From Gnetum montanum (taxonomy: Eukaryota > Streptophyta > Gnetopsida > Gnetales > Gnetaceae): 64,000 nucleotides of DNA. Each line of letters starts with the position of its first letter. Within the stretch, counting starts at the first letter, position 1. The notes under the pieces were generated by a model. It was given only the letters and a program-made list of their open reading frames with translations, ran no database searches and was not told the origin of the DNA. Below are positions 31,750 through 43,969 of the stretch, one piece after another. Position numbers and translations under genes: made by a program. The stretch lies in NCBI GenBank assembly GCA_015680685.1, contig MNCI01019132.1, forward strand, positions 4,001 to 68,000, given 5' to 3'.

Positions 31750-33016
31750 TTATTTTAGGAGTTTTTTGATTTTTTTCATTTTAATGTTGGAAGTGGAGTT
31801 AGCGGGTATGATTCTATATTCGATGTCCCCTTCGCTGATTACGTTGAATGGTAATTCGGCCCAAGGGACGTCTGATGGAATGGTTCCTGCGTCAGTGTTT
31901 TCTTGCATTTCAGTATTTGTTGTGAGTTCTGTGTTAGTTTCTAATTGAGGAGGTGTATGTACAATGTCAGGTGCAGGTATTTCTGTTTTGGGTGAATCTT
32001 GTTCTGTGTTTAAAGAATTACCACTTACCGGTTGTTGTTCATTTACATCTTGCTGTCTAGGCTCTTCGAGCTTGACCTCTGAGCCTTGGTCTGTGTCCAT
32101 GTACGATGAAATAATGGGTGTAGCAGCTTCCCCATGTATAATGATTTCACCACCTTCATAAGGCAAATGAATCTCTTGGTGTATAGGGGATGAGACTGCT
32201 TTCAGTTGGGCTAACTAGGGTCTTCCTAGTATTAGGTTGAATCCTGGCATTTCATCGATTACTACAAAGTCGACGGATGTGGGGAATTGGTCCCCTGCTA
32301 TAAAGTCTAAGTTGATGGTGCCTTTTAACTATCACGTGCAACCCATTGAATGATTTCAAACATGTGATGGTAGTTGGTCTGATTAACTCTGTAAGGCCCA
32401 GTTGTTCGACGATGGGGTATGGTACTACATTTGTGGCCGCTCCATCGTCTACATGGACCCTATGTATTTTGAATTGGTTTACACATATTGTTATGAACAT
32501 AAGGGCTATTGTTATCTCCCCTATTTTCTTATCCACCTTAATGTTATCGTTGTGGAAACTTAATGGTTTGGAAGTTGTCCCTTGGGGCGAGTACATTACC
32601 GCATGAATGGAGGGTTTATTTGGGGGCAACTCCTTGCTTACTGGGATCGATGTTAACATGCGCATCAAAGCTTCCCGATGTGTTTGAGATGTTAGAATTA
32701 AGTCATTCAAACTTAATGAAGTATTCTTTTGTTTGAGTGCTTGCGTAACTTGTGTTAAGGCTGTTGCTAAGTCTCTACTGTTGGGCACGTTTTTATCGAT
32801 GGTGACTTGGTCCATTAGGCCTAATAGTTTTATTTCGTGCATCCTTTGTTTGTCGTTTTTGCTCGGAGTCGTTGTTTTTTTAGAAGTATCATGTTTTCTG
32901 CATGTTTCACCTTCATGGCCTACGTTTGGTTGATGGTTAGGTGGTGTCATAGGTACTGCATTTAGTGGAGTGGGTTTAGGTGGCCCTACAGCTAACCGTT
33001 GACGCTCCTTCTCCAA
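31750..33016 (-). pseudogene. protease region of F and C-terminal extension
   Basis: Retroviral-type aspartic protease. The minus-strand reading has KIHRVHVDDGAATNVVPYP near 32425-32465, where the VDDGAA loop is the active-site Asp-Gly motif, then the flap region, FVVIDEMPGFNLILGRP with a stop, LAQLKAVSSPIHQEIHLPYE and an acidic, Pro/Glu-rich tail to 31750. The ILGRP motif is typical of Tat/Athila proteases. A frame change lies between 32252 and 32166. Confidence 0.82.
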
Positions 33017-35893
33017 GCGTTCATGCGTGAGTTTATCCGCTAAGCGTTCTCATGTGTGGCGTGGAGGTGGAGTTGGTTTTGAGGCCTCAGGTTGCCTTGG
33101 GATTCGTACGACGTATGGAGTCAAGTGGGGTTGTGGTTGGATAGTCGGATGTGGTTGAGCAGAAGGTTGGCTGGGCACTCTGATGACATAGGGACTGGGT
33201 TTACTTTGCGTTTGGGAGGTGGAGGGTTGGTAATCATTAGGACTTTTGGGTGTCCTAATGACGTATGGGGTTGGTTTAGGCGAAGGTTGGACCTCCGTTG
33301 TTGCGATTGCGGGTGGTACTCAGACTACGAAAGGGGCAGGTTGAGTAGGAGCGGTTGGTAGATTTGAGGTAGTAACAACGAGAGGTACACGCACTACATA
33401 TGGTTTTTGTGGGGCGTATGATGGTTAAGGCATGGATGTTGAGGCAGTGGGAGGAATACGGACTACAAATGGCTTGTTAGGCGTTTGTTGTTCATAGTTA
33501 GAGTAGACAGTGTTGATGCTAGGTATTTCAGATTCATCATCTAGGTAGATTGTGTTAGTAACGTACGGTGCCTCTTTGGTATTCAAAGGGTCTTTGTAGA
33601 CACCCATAGCCTGGTTCTGCGGTTGGACCGGGTTGGCCTCATTGAAAGTGATCTAGCCTCCATCGATCATTCGTTGTATGTCTTGTTTTAGGGTGAAACA
33701 GTAATCTGTGCCATGCCCGTTACATTGGTGATAGTAGCAGAAGCGATCCATCCTAAAACCTTTGGGTACTGGGGGATCATCCGACATTGCCAAGCTTGGG
33801 TTCTGAACCAGTTGACAGAACCGATCATGTCTCTAGATAGCAACAAGGGATAACTATTTGTGTTTCATTAATCCAGCTTTCAGTAGTTGGTCGAATAGTT
33901 GGGATGGCTTCATAGGCAGTGGGGCATATTGGGAGGGTTCTTTCCTCTCGAAGTTTCTCGTATGGTTTTGTGTTGGGTTCTACGATGATGATGATTCCGG
34001 TGTAGTCGCGGGAGTAGGTTTAGTATAATTAGTAAGGGTCACCGACGGTTTGTTTTGTTGTGCTACATTTGCTTGTTGTGTTTCTGCTATTGCCGCTATA
34101 GTTGCTTTGGTCTTTTCTTTATCTTTTTTACTGTGTTGATTTTTAAAGGCTAAATACGCAGGATCGTGGCTATTTTGAGCTGCTTCTTCTATATTTTTAA
34201 TTTGTACAAAGGCTTGATTACGGTTATGCGCATTGAGATAATATAACTTGGATTTGAAAAAGTCATTAACAGCCCCCTTTAGAATGGTGAGCAGATATAT
34301 CTGGGGGATCGGCTCGTGCAGCTCATTGAGAGCGGCGCTCCACCTCTGGATGAATTTTTGTATGGGTTCGAAAGGTGCTTGTTTAACCTGTATAAGACTG
34401 TCAAGTGTCACTTCAGGTTTCAAGTTATACTTGAACCTAGTCACGAATTGATGTAACAACTTTTCCAGGGAAAAGATGGAATTTCTCGGCAAGGCCTAGT
34501 ACCAATCGAGTGCTCTCCCTACGAGGGACATAGGGAACACTCGCAAGATGGCATGGGGCCATGCCTGGAGTAATGCGCATTCTAATCTAAATGTTATAAG
34601 GTGAGCATTGGGGTCTGTTTCCCCATTATATTTAGTTAGCATGGGTAATGATACACCTTTAGGCAAGGTTAGGGGCGGGACGGAAGAGCTGATGGGGTCA
34701 TCGTGGTAAAAATCCACTACCTTCAACTCCCCATCGGTAGCTATTTTGAGGCGTTTGACCTCATCAGTTAATTCTTGCATTAGTTTTCTAGCATCTACCC
34801 AGTCTTGGATGCTAGGTGACATGGCAGCTTGGCGATGTGGTAAATTGTACAAATTGGATTGTTGAATAGTAGGTTGGAAGGCTAAAAGCTGTGTGGTCGA
34901 CGGTTGTACTTGTGGAATATTTATAGCGGGTGGTACTAAAGGTGGTACATTGTAAGCGAGGGGTTGTTGTTGCTATGGTTGCCCTTGAGGAATACTGGTC
35001 GGTGGAATCATGTGCAGTGGCATGTTGTAGTGAGGGGGTTGATGTGGTTGAGCACCCATCGCTGCCAATTGCCTGGTCATGTTTTGTGTAGGAACCCTCT
35101 GTTGGGTTACAGCGGTGGAAGGGGCTCCGTGCATTTGGATGTGGGGGATATAGTTGGCGGACGTAGATGCTGGTATCACATGTGGCATCCCGATCACTCG
35201 GGGTAGGAAGGTTGCTCCCACGTTATTGTGAGGGGGTGGTACTTGCGAGGATGGACCTACGACTGCAGCGGGGATGATAGCAAGAGGGAGTGAACTAAAT
35301 TGAGGGTCGGTTGCAAGAGGGACATGAACAAGTGTGGATGTTTCTGGTGGAGGTACTTACGCCTGGGTGAACCTGAGGGGTTGGAGGGGCATGATTTCCC
35401 CTGTGCTTAGATGAAACATGGGGTTGATATGGGTTTGCGGGCTAAGGGTGTGATATGAGTCTTCATGTTCGGATTGGGCAACGAACTCATCCTCCTCTTC
35501 CGATTGAGGATCTACTGCAGGCTGATCTCGAGATTGACTCCTTTGTAGGAGGAGTTGTGTGATGAGCTCAGAGTAAGGCTTTGGGACAAGGATGACATCG
35601 TACAGGGAAGGAATGAACTCTTGCCCTCCCCTGTAGAAGAGTCCGTACTGCCTCTTGACTTCTATTTCGGTTCAGTCCATGGCTAGGCCGGTTTGTATTT
35701 TCATGCATATGAAGTTGTATTGGTCTTGAGTTATGATGTTGGATGATGGGTTCCTCCCTTGTAATCTAAGGGACCAGCAAGGCCCCACTGTGGGTTGTAC
35801 TGCAGGCTGTTGGACCATGGGTTGTTGGATAGCCATGGTGCCTACGATGTCAGTGACTTGGGTGGTTGTAGCGGTGGTGTTTGCGGTGTTCAT
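33017..35893 (-). pseudogene. gag: gag of F with CCHC-type knuckle
   Basis: One minus-strand frame is kept from about 35962 to 32252, broken by about seven stops. The likely start is MNTANTTATTTQVTDIVGTM at 35893. A proline/glutamine-rich N-terminal half precedes the retrotransposon Gag core (34640-33980): PMLTKYNGETDPNAHLITFR, FPMSLVGRALDWY and LEKLLHQFVTRFKYNL with KQAPFEPIQKFIQRW. A zinc-knuckle-like FCYYHQCNGHGTDYCFTLKQ lies at about 33740-33680, in the style C..H...GH.T..C common in Tat Gag proteins. It leads in frame into protease, as a Gag-Pro polyprotein. Confidence 0.87.
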
Positions 35894-35939
35894 GATGACC
35901 TGTTGAGAATGTGACACGATGTAGAGATGTGAAGTCAGT

Positions 35940-36682
35940 GTACTTAGTGCAGCGTACAACATATACGCTTCAACAACCAGCGTATAAAGACAGCATATAC
36001 AACGTATAGGTATACAGCGTATAGTGTCAACGTAGAGAATCTACGGTGTAAGGAGTACAGCGTATACGCTAAGCAGCGTATACAGCGTAAGCATGTAGTG
36101 TAATCAGGGTTACAGCGTACAGAGTGTAACATATATGGATGGTAGCGTAAATGAGTTTGCAGCGTAGGATGTTCAGCGTAAACTTAGCGGTGGCGTATAT
36201 AGCATGGAAGGAATCTTGTGTGTAGCGTAGACAAGGTCTACAGTGTAAAGTAGGCAGCGTGTGTGTTAGTGGCATAAACAGAGTTTTGTGTGCAGCGTAG
36301 ACAAGGTCTACAGCGTAAAATGTGCGACGTCAATGTGCAGCGTAGACAAGGTCTACAACGTAAAATGTGTAGCGTCAGTGTATACCGTAGACAGGGTCTA
36401 CAACGTATATTAAGCAGCATAAATAGAATTGTGCGTGCAGCGTAGACAAAGTCTGCAGCGCAAAGCGTACAACGTATAGTCGACAGCGTAGACGTTAGGA
36501 TTTTTGCAAACAGTTGGCGTATGGTTAACAGCGTAGACGCTGGGAGACTTACAGATGGTAAGTTTTAAACTGCATAGCGTAAACGCTAGGAGGTTTTCAG
36601 AAAGGCATCGACATATGGTCAACAGCGTAAACACCCAATAGCATAAATGCTAGGAAGCTTGCAGGTAAGGTTTTAGGTAGAG
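35940..36682 (-). repeat. leader of F, filled with AGCGTA/GCGTATACGC words
   Basis: Between primer site and gag. It includes near-tandem units of about 53 bp containing GCAGCGTAGACAAGGTCTAC (36288-36400 and neighbours). No gene; open frames here are by-products of the repeats. Confidence 0.75.
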
Positions 36683-36700
36683 GCCCTCCTTCTAGCGCCA
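36683..36700 (-). other. primer-binding site of F
   Basis: Minus strand TGGCGCTAGAAGGAGGGC, directly after the 5' LTR and in the expected place. I could not assign the tRNA; it is not the tRNA-Asp type used by the other elements here. Confidence 0.7.
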
Positions 36701-36705
36701 ATTTC

Positions 36706-37959
36706 TGTACCGTCCAAAATCATCGGTCTCTAGCTGGAAGGAAACAGAGACCGTGGGATCACCAGACATGCACAGAAGACCCTACCTTTGCCTCAGGGTG
36801 AGCTAGAATGAACCAAGGCAGAGTACCTTGGATGGTCCACACGCGGATCAAGCAAGGATTTCCCCAAATGTACACAAAGGTGTTATACGCTGGGTTATAC
36901 ACAAATGGTATGAAAAATGCAAAATGGAGCATAAACAGCATGATTGATGTAAATGGAGCGTAAATAGCATAAACGTAAACATAAAATAGCGTAAAAAATA
37001 AACATGCAACAATTAATGCAAACTGTAACAGTTTTTAGGAAGAAAATGTAACAATGGCATTTCAAAATGAGAGTACAATGCAGCGGTCTAACGCAGTTGT
37101 GGCTTTGACACAAGGTGGACGAAAAGCCCTGGTGAATGCAGGCATGACTTTGTGCTGGTTCACACTATAGGCACAGCGTAGAGGCTGTATGCTCAGTGTA
37201 CAGGGTTGTCCAATGTACGAGGTTTTCTACTCTAGTTCTCAGCATCTCTGCTCTCTGATTTGCTCTAGAATTTTGCCGACTGACCTGATCTAGTGGAAAA
37301 TTGGGGCTTTTATATGGGTTTTGACGTTAGACTTGGGTTGGGAGACACGTGGAGCGTTGACCGGGTGCAAAGCTTAAGATTTACAAGTGTACAATATGTT
37401 ACAACTGTTGGGCGTATACTCTGTATCTGGTGGGCGTAGATTGCTGGGCGTACACACTGGGTGTATATGCTGTGGATGCTAGGCGTATACGCTGATGGTT
37501 GCTGGGTGTATACGCCCAGCATATATGCTAATGGTCACTGGGCGTATACGCTGGGTGTACATGCTGATGGTTGTTGGGCGTACACACTGGGCATACACGC
37601 TGATGGTTGCTGGGTGTATACACTGGGCATACATGCTGATGGTTGCTACCTTGTACCAAGTCTTGCTCTGCAGTGCTGTTTCTATGCCGTTTTGGATGTA
37701 CTTGTGAGGCATGCACGCTGGGCGTATATGTTGTGAACTTCGGGCGTATACGCTGAAAATGCTGGGCGTATACGCTGTGGATGTGAACTTGAGCGTATGC
37801 GCTGGGTGTATACGCTGAGAATGTAAACTTAGTGAAAATTAAGTATCTGACCTCCGAAGTTGCCATGTTTGATACAAGATGTAGCCATGGTCGTTTGCAG
37901 GTCGTAGAGACTTGCTTCTTGTTGAAAAAGTACTAAGCTCGAAATTTTGTGGTATTTCA
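36706..37959 (-). repeat. 5' LTR of F (1254 bp)
   Basis: On the minus strand it starts TGAAATACCACAAAATTTC and ends ACGGTACA. TATATAAAAG-like sequence lies at 37307-37315. The GCGTATACGC array at 37400-37830 is in U3, and the CGGTCTCT...AGAGACCG inverted repeat at about 36723-36754 is near the 3' end. It aligns with the 3' LTR throughout, with many transitions and indels in the array. Confidence 0.92.
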
Positions 37960-37964
37960 GACCT

Positions 37965-38559
37965 AGTGCTTGAAGTAGAATTTCTTTGTTTGTGCTCCTC
38001 CTCTTCTTCTCAATCTCTTGCTATTCACTTTTCTATGAGAACTTTGTTTTTCTTTGTCTAAGGAAGCTTGGTTACTCTTAAGTCTCTGTGTTGTGAAAAT
38101 AGATTTTTGAGACTTTGAGCTTGGTCGCTATGCTCAATCCAAGATTGTAAAATAAGCCCTATAAATTTCTTTTAATTAATAGAATTACTCTTCCCCTTAG
38201 GATCTAAAAAGAGTTTTATGGTGGATGTAAGCCAGCAAATCTAGCACTTAAACCATCTTAAAAGCTTGGTGTGTGTTTACTCTTTTTTGCATAGGTGCTT
38301 CATTTTTCTACATTAAGTTTATTTAGGGTTCTTTACTAGTCTTTTGCCAATCTCTCTTGTAGTCGAATTTTTGTATAAGGTCTTGATTCACCACCTTCCA
38401 ATTCCTTTAGCTACATCCAAGAAACAACAAATAATGTAGGGGAAGTCATGATGAAAGAAGCTAAAAAAAAAGCTCCAAGGCAAGCGGTTCAGCAATTAAT
38501 TTTATTATCTTCATCTAAATTTATAAATGCAATTTCTCCTTAACGAAGATATGAATTGG
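37965..38559. other. flank of F, nothing firmly recognised
   Basis: No open frame of note. Pyrimidine-rich start, then AT-rich sequence. It could be old repeat DNA, but I cannot place it. Confidence 0.4.
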
Positions 38560-39340
38560 AGCTTAGGCAAGATCATTTTAAAGAAGTTAGGTTTTAGCTC
38601 ATTTACTAATCTTGTGAAAGCTCAACTTTAGTAGGGTGAGTATTGAGCCTCTAAGCAATGATTTTTTTAAAGTATTGGATAGATGATAGTAATTTAAAAT
38701 GTAAATGCTTCATCCTAATGGTTTGGGCATGCAAAAAGAAGATTAAATAATGAGCCAATTAAAAAAAGTTCATAAAAGAAAGACCTAAATGAAAAAGAAC
38801 CATTTAAGATAATTTGGACTATTGGAACCTAGAAATATTTTTCTAAAAACCCTACTTTAGTAGGGTAAGTATTGAACCTTTAGGTGATGATTTTTTTTTT
38901 TAAAAAATATGTATTGGATAGAGAATAGTAATCAAAAAATGTAAAAGCTCCATCCTAGATGGTTTGGGCATGTGAAAAGAAGATTAATTAATAAGCCTAT
39001 TAAAAAAAAGGTTCATAAAAGGAAGACCCAAACAAAAAAGAACCATTTAAGATAACTTGGGGTATTAGAACCTAGAAATAATTGTAATATAGTTATTCTT
39101 CTAAAAACCTAGCCTTAGTAAGGTGAGTATTAAGCCTCTAGGTAATGATTTCTTTTACTATTGGATAGAAGATAGTAATTAGAAAATGTAAATGCTTCAT
39201 CCTAGATGGCTTGGACATGTGAAGAGAAGATTAAATAATGAGCCTATAAAAAAGGTTCATAAAAGGAAGACCCAAATGAAAAAAAACCATTTATGATAAT
39301 TTGGGGTATTGGAACCTAAAAATAATTATAATATAGGTAT
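38560..39340 (+). repeat. three tandem copies of a LINE ORF2 C-terminal fragment
   Basis: Three units of 241-247 bp (WFGH-type codons at 38719, 38961 and 39207). The best unit reads PRWFGHVKRRLINKPIKKKV, then HKRKTQTKKNHLR before a stop. RWFGHV.RR followed by a basic RGRPKKTW-like stretch is the hallmark of the RT C-terminus of many plant LINEs. A LINE origin is therefore likely, but the tandem arrangement is not a LINE feature. Confidence 0.65.
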
Positions 39341-39441
39341 ATTCTAAGATATATAACTTTTCAAATCAAGAGTCTTATCACTAGGCTAACACCCTAATGT
39401 TATTTAAGATAATTTAAAGAAATTGCAAATAAATGGATAGA

Positions 39442-39600
39442 TGATGAGTGATAGGGTATTCCGACACTCAACCATACAAGTTATAAGTGTTTACATGTAA
39501 CCAAATCATAATCCATAAATGGACAATGTAAGTATATTAGTGATGAGGGGCAGGTACTTCCTACGCCCAACCATACAAATTATGAGTGTTCACATGAAGC
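39442..39600 (-). repeat. two reversed LTR-end fragments, 99 bp apart
   Basis: TGATGAGTGATAGGGTATTC at 39442 and TGATGAGGGGCAGGTACTTC at 39541 each lead into a CAACCATACAA...GTGTT(T/C)ACATG stretch. This is the reverse complement of the U5 end shared by the LTR clan (compare 53247-53310). They are short fragments, not full LTRs. Confidence 0.6.
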
Positions 39601-39623
39601 CTAATTGATAAATCCAAAAATTT

Positions 39624-40473
39624 TGAGGCAACAATATCATAGTTACGATATTGTATCTATGATGTCATAGATACATTATCGTATCTCAACATATGTTTTT
39701 GTATAAACAATATTGTGAGGTGCATGCTAGCTTGTATAAGCAGCACTTAGGCACATAGATCTACAGTAGATTTGATAGCATAGTAACATAACTCTTTCAG
39801 TTTATTTTCTTTAATTTAGTACTTAGCAGTGTGTGCTTGTAGTGCAATGTTTTGTAATTGAGCAAAATCTTTGTTCAAGTGTGATGTACTTGGACGCATT
39901 GCTTGATCAGCAATAAAGATCAAGACTACTCTACATCATTGCAGCAACAATTAGTTTTATTTCTATTTCCAATTAGTTTACTATTTATTGTTTTCATAGT
40001 TAATGTGTATGATTACTTGCAATTTATTTTGAATGTTGTTAAGTAGGATGAGTACGTAAGTATAACTGCTTGGTAACCTAGTAGTACTATCACATGGTAC
40101 ACCCAGTAGTGAGGTACTTGGTAATCCTAGTAGTAGTTGCACAAAGTCCAAGGTGTGACTAGAAGATTAGGATTGATTGCTCATCACATAGGCTAGTTTA
40201 GATTTGTTTCACTGTTACTTAGATTTAAAAACCTTTACTTTCACTTCATGTTTATTAGGAGCATAATGGCCAATTCAACCTCAATTATCGTATACCTCAT
40301 CGTGAGTTAAACTATATGCATTGATTTTACTAACTCATGTGGGAAGATAATGATTGAAAATGCTAATCAATTACTAGTATAATCACATTGCCTTATTTGT
40401 GCAATCTGGCCGGGATTGTGTGTGAACACTTGTATCTCATATGGTTGGGTGTTTGACACTCTATTGCTCATCA
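39624..40473 (+). repeat. 5' LTR of D (left boundary approximate)
   Basis: Ends TTGCTCATCA at 40473, next to the primer site. The left end is placed at TGAGGCAACAATATC because sister LTRs begin TGATG followed within about 30 bp by ATATC words. AATAAA lies at about 39910, and repeated TTGGTAAYC and CCCAGTAGT motifs at 40068-40130. Confidence 0.65.
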
Positions 40474-40474
40474 T

Positions 40475-40492
40475 TAGCGCTGTTGCTAGGGA
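40475..40492 (+). other. primer-binding site of D, tRNA-Asp type
   Basis: TAGCGCTGTTGCTAGGGA after the LTR. All differences from the tRNA-Asp complement are G-to-A or C-to-T. Confidence 0.75.
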
Positions 40493-40609
40493 TAAGTCAA
40501 TGTTATATTAAGTAATTAATTTTCCAATGTTTGTTGTATCATAACCTAGCTCTAATCTTCACAACCTTAATATAAAGCAAACTTAACACAAACCATTAAA
40601 AAAAATAAC

Positions 40610-43060
40610 ATGGCTTCACATAATGATCAACTATCACCTACTAAGGAAACAAGAAGGAATAGTGATAGAATTGCTGATGAAGAAGATTGAAGAATGCCAA
40701 TGTAAATAGGTATCATTTATGCTCACACTGACTCATACCATCTAGACTTTACCTTCATATTCCATTAAGATAAAGAAATGAGGTGGAGATACATGCAAGG
40801 CAACATAATCCTACCTCCTGAACATGTATCATTAAATCTGTTACAAACTGCTCTAAAGGGTTGCACTTGGACCAAATTCAAGAAGGGTATCATGTGACTC
40901 AACACATGACTAGACCCTATGAACCTATAAGGGAGAAAATAAAGAGGGATGTTACTATGGAAATTAAACATGTTTATACCAAAGGGAAGCAGAATAACAC
41001 ATTTGTTGTCATAAAAAAGCTTGATGTTGATTAGTTCATTTTGGAACAACTCCACTAGAACCATGAGGAGCCATCAAAGACACTTATCATCATACTAAAA
41101 GAACTTGTCAAAGCCAAACTTCACTCTAGCTTGGAAGAGCCACACAAGGGGGAGGCTACTAACTCAAGACACAAGTGGGACTCTAGGCCAAGGGATCTTG
41201 CTAAGTCTTATAAGGAAATTCACAAGAGTCATGAAGGAGAACTAACCGACACCATTCTCCTGATACTCCTCTGCTTCATCATGATCATTAGAGGACTATG
41301 ATAGAAGATAACATAAGTATCGAGACTTTGATAGGAAAAAGAGAAGAGATCATGGTCATGATGATTGATATTCAAGGTATTCTAATTCAAAAGATGAGAA
41401 GTATGAAATGAGACAAAAAGAGAGAAGAGAGGATTAAGAGAGGCATGAGCATAAAAGGGATCATCACTACCACAAAGCCTATGAACTTGATCATGATGAA
41501 GAACCCCTTATGGCAACCCAAAACATGATCAACATTTAGGAAGCACGTGAGAGACAACTGAATCAAATAGCTAGATTTGAAGGATGTTACAATGTTGATC
41601 CTTAGCATTACCTTTAAGCATTCCATGATGCTTGTGCTCTTCAAAACATAAAGAGTGATTGGAAAAAATTTAAGCTATTCTCTAGAACACTTGTGAAGGA
41701 AGCGGAAAACTGGTACAGGTCATTGGGACTTGAATCTATCAAACGTTGGAATACCATGCTTGAAATTTTTAATGACAAATATCAGACATATTCATGAGTG
41801 TTGAAGCTAAGAAAGAAAATCTAGAACTAGAAACAAAGGACTCATGAGATATTTGATGCAGCAATGGGCAGGTATTATTCACTATTACATAGATGCCAAG
41901 GCCATGGATTTTCATCAAAGAAATAACTAAGGAACATCATAGATGGGAAGTAAATAAGAGAGACCCTTGGGGTTTATGCTCAATGAAGACTATCAAAATT
42001 AACCTTCCATAAGATTCAAAGACTCATTGATCAAGTGGAAAAATAAGGAGAACTCAAAAAAAGTGAATCAACTAAAGAATACAACAGGGATCCATCAATT
42101 CGAAAAAGAGTTGCATCGGTATGTGATACCAAAGAGGAAGAAACCTTAGTCATTATGAAAGAGACGCTACTAATTCAGAAATCTATTATTGATGTAGTAC
42201 AATAGGTAGAAAAAATATGGGATTCAGTAGATGAACGATGTATAATAGCTCTAAAAATTATGGAGGAGAAAGTAGAATAGGCACTCAATAAAGGAAAAGA
42301 CAAAAAGAAGAAGAAAGAATTTGGACAAAAGGACAAAGTTGCTTCAATAGTTGGGTACTTAAACACTAGCTCCATAGATGATGAAGGTTGCATTATGTGC
42401 TAGTATGAACATCCTAAGGAATGTTGTCCAATCATGGTACATCTACAAGAAACTGTGGCATACACACTTAACCCACGATTTGTTTGAAAGAAAATGCCCA
42501 AATGATTACCTTATCCTCAAGGTAACTATATATGACAATCTCAACTAATTTACTATCCTAGTGAAGCCATGTTGTAGCTGCAGGAGCACTATCATTAGTA
42601 GTGGCAGTAATCGCAATCATGGGTCATGCCACCACCACACCAATAGTATCCATACCAACAACTTGATCCTTATGGCTACTATGTCTAGCATCGAGCCTCA
42701 CTTGATCGTGCAACTACTCAAACCCCATACAACTATTCAATGGAATACCATAGATCAACATTGCCAAGGACTGATTCCAACTTATACATGCATCCACCAA
42801 CAACTAGACCTTCTACTTGACACTTTAGTCCTATGCCACTAGTGCCACCTCTTATGTAGGGGAACTTTCCATCACAACATTAGACAAAAAGCACTATAAG
42901 GGAAGTCAATACACATGAGAGGAAGGTTACTTATGAATCTCAACCCAAGAAATAACCATTCTTCAAAATAAGCCCAAAGAAGACTTAGTGGATGGGGAAC
43001 ACATCTAACTCCACCCACCCACATTGAGTCCTTTCCAATGTAATAAGCTTTTAACTTCAT
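40610..43060 (+). pseudogene. gag: gag pseudogene of D
   Basis: ATG at 40610 (MASHNDQLSP). N-terminal SYHLDFTFIFH segment, a charged Arg/His/Asp-rich region (41290-41480) and the capsid-type core from about 41570 (ARFEGCYNVDP, LKLFSRTLVKEAENWYRS). LEIFNDKYQTYS, a HRCQGHGFSS segment, the zinc-knuckle-like GCIMC...YEHPKECCPIM near 42390-42430 and a Pro/Tyr/Gln tail follow. Numerous stops and frame changes. It supplies the uninterrupted version of the A gag site where B inserted. Confidence 0.8.
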
Positions 43061-43189
43061 TAGGTCCAAATGTCATAACTGTCATGATTACACAAATAGT
43101 AATCCATTGGATCAAGGTAGGGGCTCTTTCATAGAAAAGAATTGATCTAGGAAGTCCCTTGATTTATCTCCAAATAGCAAGATAAAAAT
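43061..43189 (+). pseudogene. 5' part of protease of D, ends at the C insertion
   Basis: Reads KELI, a stop, then a GSPLIYLQ-type segment (PLIYLQV in C), and breaks after AAAAAT where C begins. The remainder resumes at 55917. Confidence 0.65.
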
Positions 43190-43968
43190 TGATGGAACGT
43201 GATATCGCATCTGCCACAATATTGCAGTGCATCGTCAAATCTATAAATAAGAGGTGGCTCTTCCTTGTTTCTCAATCTAGATCTAGATCCTTAGCAAAAA
43301 TCTAGTAGTTTTACCTCTCCAAAGACACAATAATTTCCATGTGCCCGCAGTAGGAGTCCCAAAGTGAATGGATCTTTATTCGAGCAAATATTTTACCTAA
43401 GCACAAGTTTGTGTGCGGAAATAAAGACGAACTTTTGGATAAACCTTGCAGTGCATGGACTAAGCTAAATAGGACTTTAATTATTTTTATTTATTGTTCA
43501 TCGTTTAAATGCTTTATTAGTTAATTAAATCTCTCTCAACCCTTCTCTCCTAGTTAAGTGCATTCAGTACGACCGCTTTGAGCATGTGCGTTATGCTTGG
43601 TAATCCTAGTAACGAATAGCGTTTGGTAATCCTAGAAGGTAGCATTGGTTCAGGGTGTGAATGGCAAGTGGGAATGGATACTAATGCTAGGAAATAGAAC
43701 TTAGTTAGTTAAAGTTAGTTACTTAGTCTCTTCACCCTTTCCCTCATTAGCATAGGTGATAAAAGATAAAAGACATAAAAATCACATACCTTAGACTTAC
43801 TTAACCATACAACTGTGACAAATATAAGTAAGTCTAGGAAGACAACGAATGATTAACCTTAAGTGTTCCATAAGGCGTGTAGGCACTTAGTCTATGGAGT
43901 TTGACTAGGTTGCACATGTAACGCTTGTATTCGTATGGTTGAGTGTAGGGGTACCTCGCCACTCATCA
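43190..43968 (+). repeat. 5' LTR of C (779 bp)
   Basis: Starts TGATGGAACG and ends CACTCATCA. GATATC and AATATT words lie upstream of TATAAATA (43242-43249), and CGGAAATAAAG near 43417. Confidence 0.9.
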
Positions 43969-43969
43969 T

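Larger units (their letters stand above)
19655..37959 (-). mobile_element. F: complete 18.3-kb Tat-type gypsy element with antisense gene cassette
   Basis: Flanked by perfect 5-bp duplications GACCT (19650-19654 and 37960-37964). On the minus strand the order is 5' LTR (36706-37959), primer site, repeat-rich leader, gag with zinc knuckle, protease, a 5.8-kb spacer carrying a plus-strand multi-exon gene, RT, RNase H, a second archaeal-type RNase H, integrase, tandem-repeat 3' region, purine tract and 3' LTR (19655-20834). A second RNase H between RNase H and integrase is known for Tat-lineage elements. Every module has stops, and integrase has lost a catalytic residue, so this copy is not autonomous now. 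Confidence 0.92.

Noticed and set aside
32346-35206. Plus-strand open frames over gag-protease of F
   Set aside because: Gag-protease motifs are on the minus strand in one kept frame; the plus frames are by-products.
36683-36700. Assigning a tRNA to the F primer site
   Set aside because: The position is convincing, but the sequence did not match a tRNA 3' end that I can state with certainty.
37310-37866. Long open frames with repeated YAQ.IRP and VCPVYTP-type peptides in the F LTRs (also 20378-20741)
   Set aside because: They are translations of the GCGTATACGC array in U3 in several frames on both strands, without a stable start or domain.
37965-38560. Possible copia-type LTR remnant right of F
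   Set aside because: Only a general resemblance in AT-rich sequence; no LTR ends, primer site or second copy seen.
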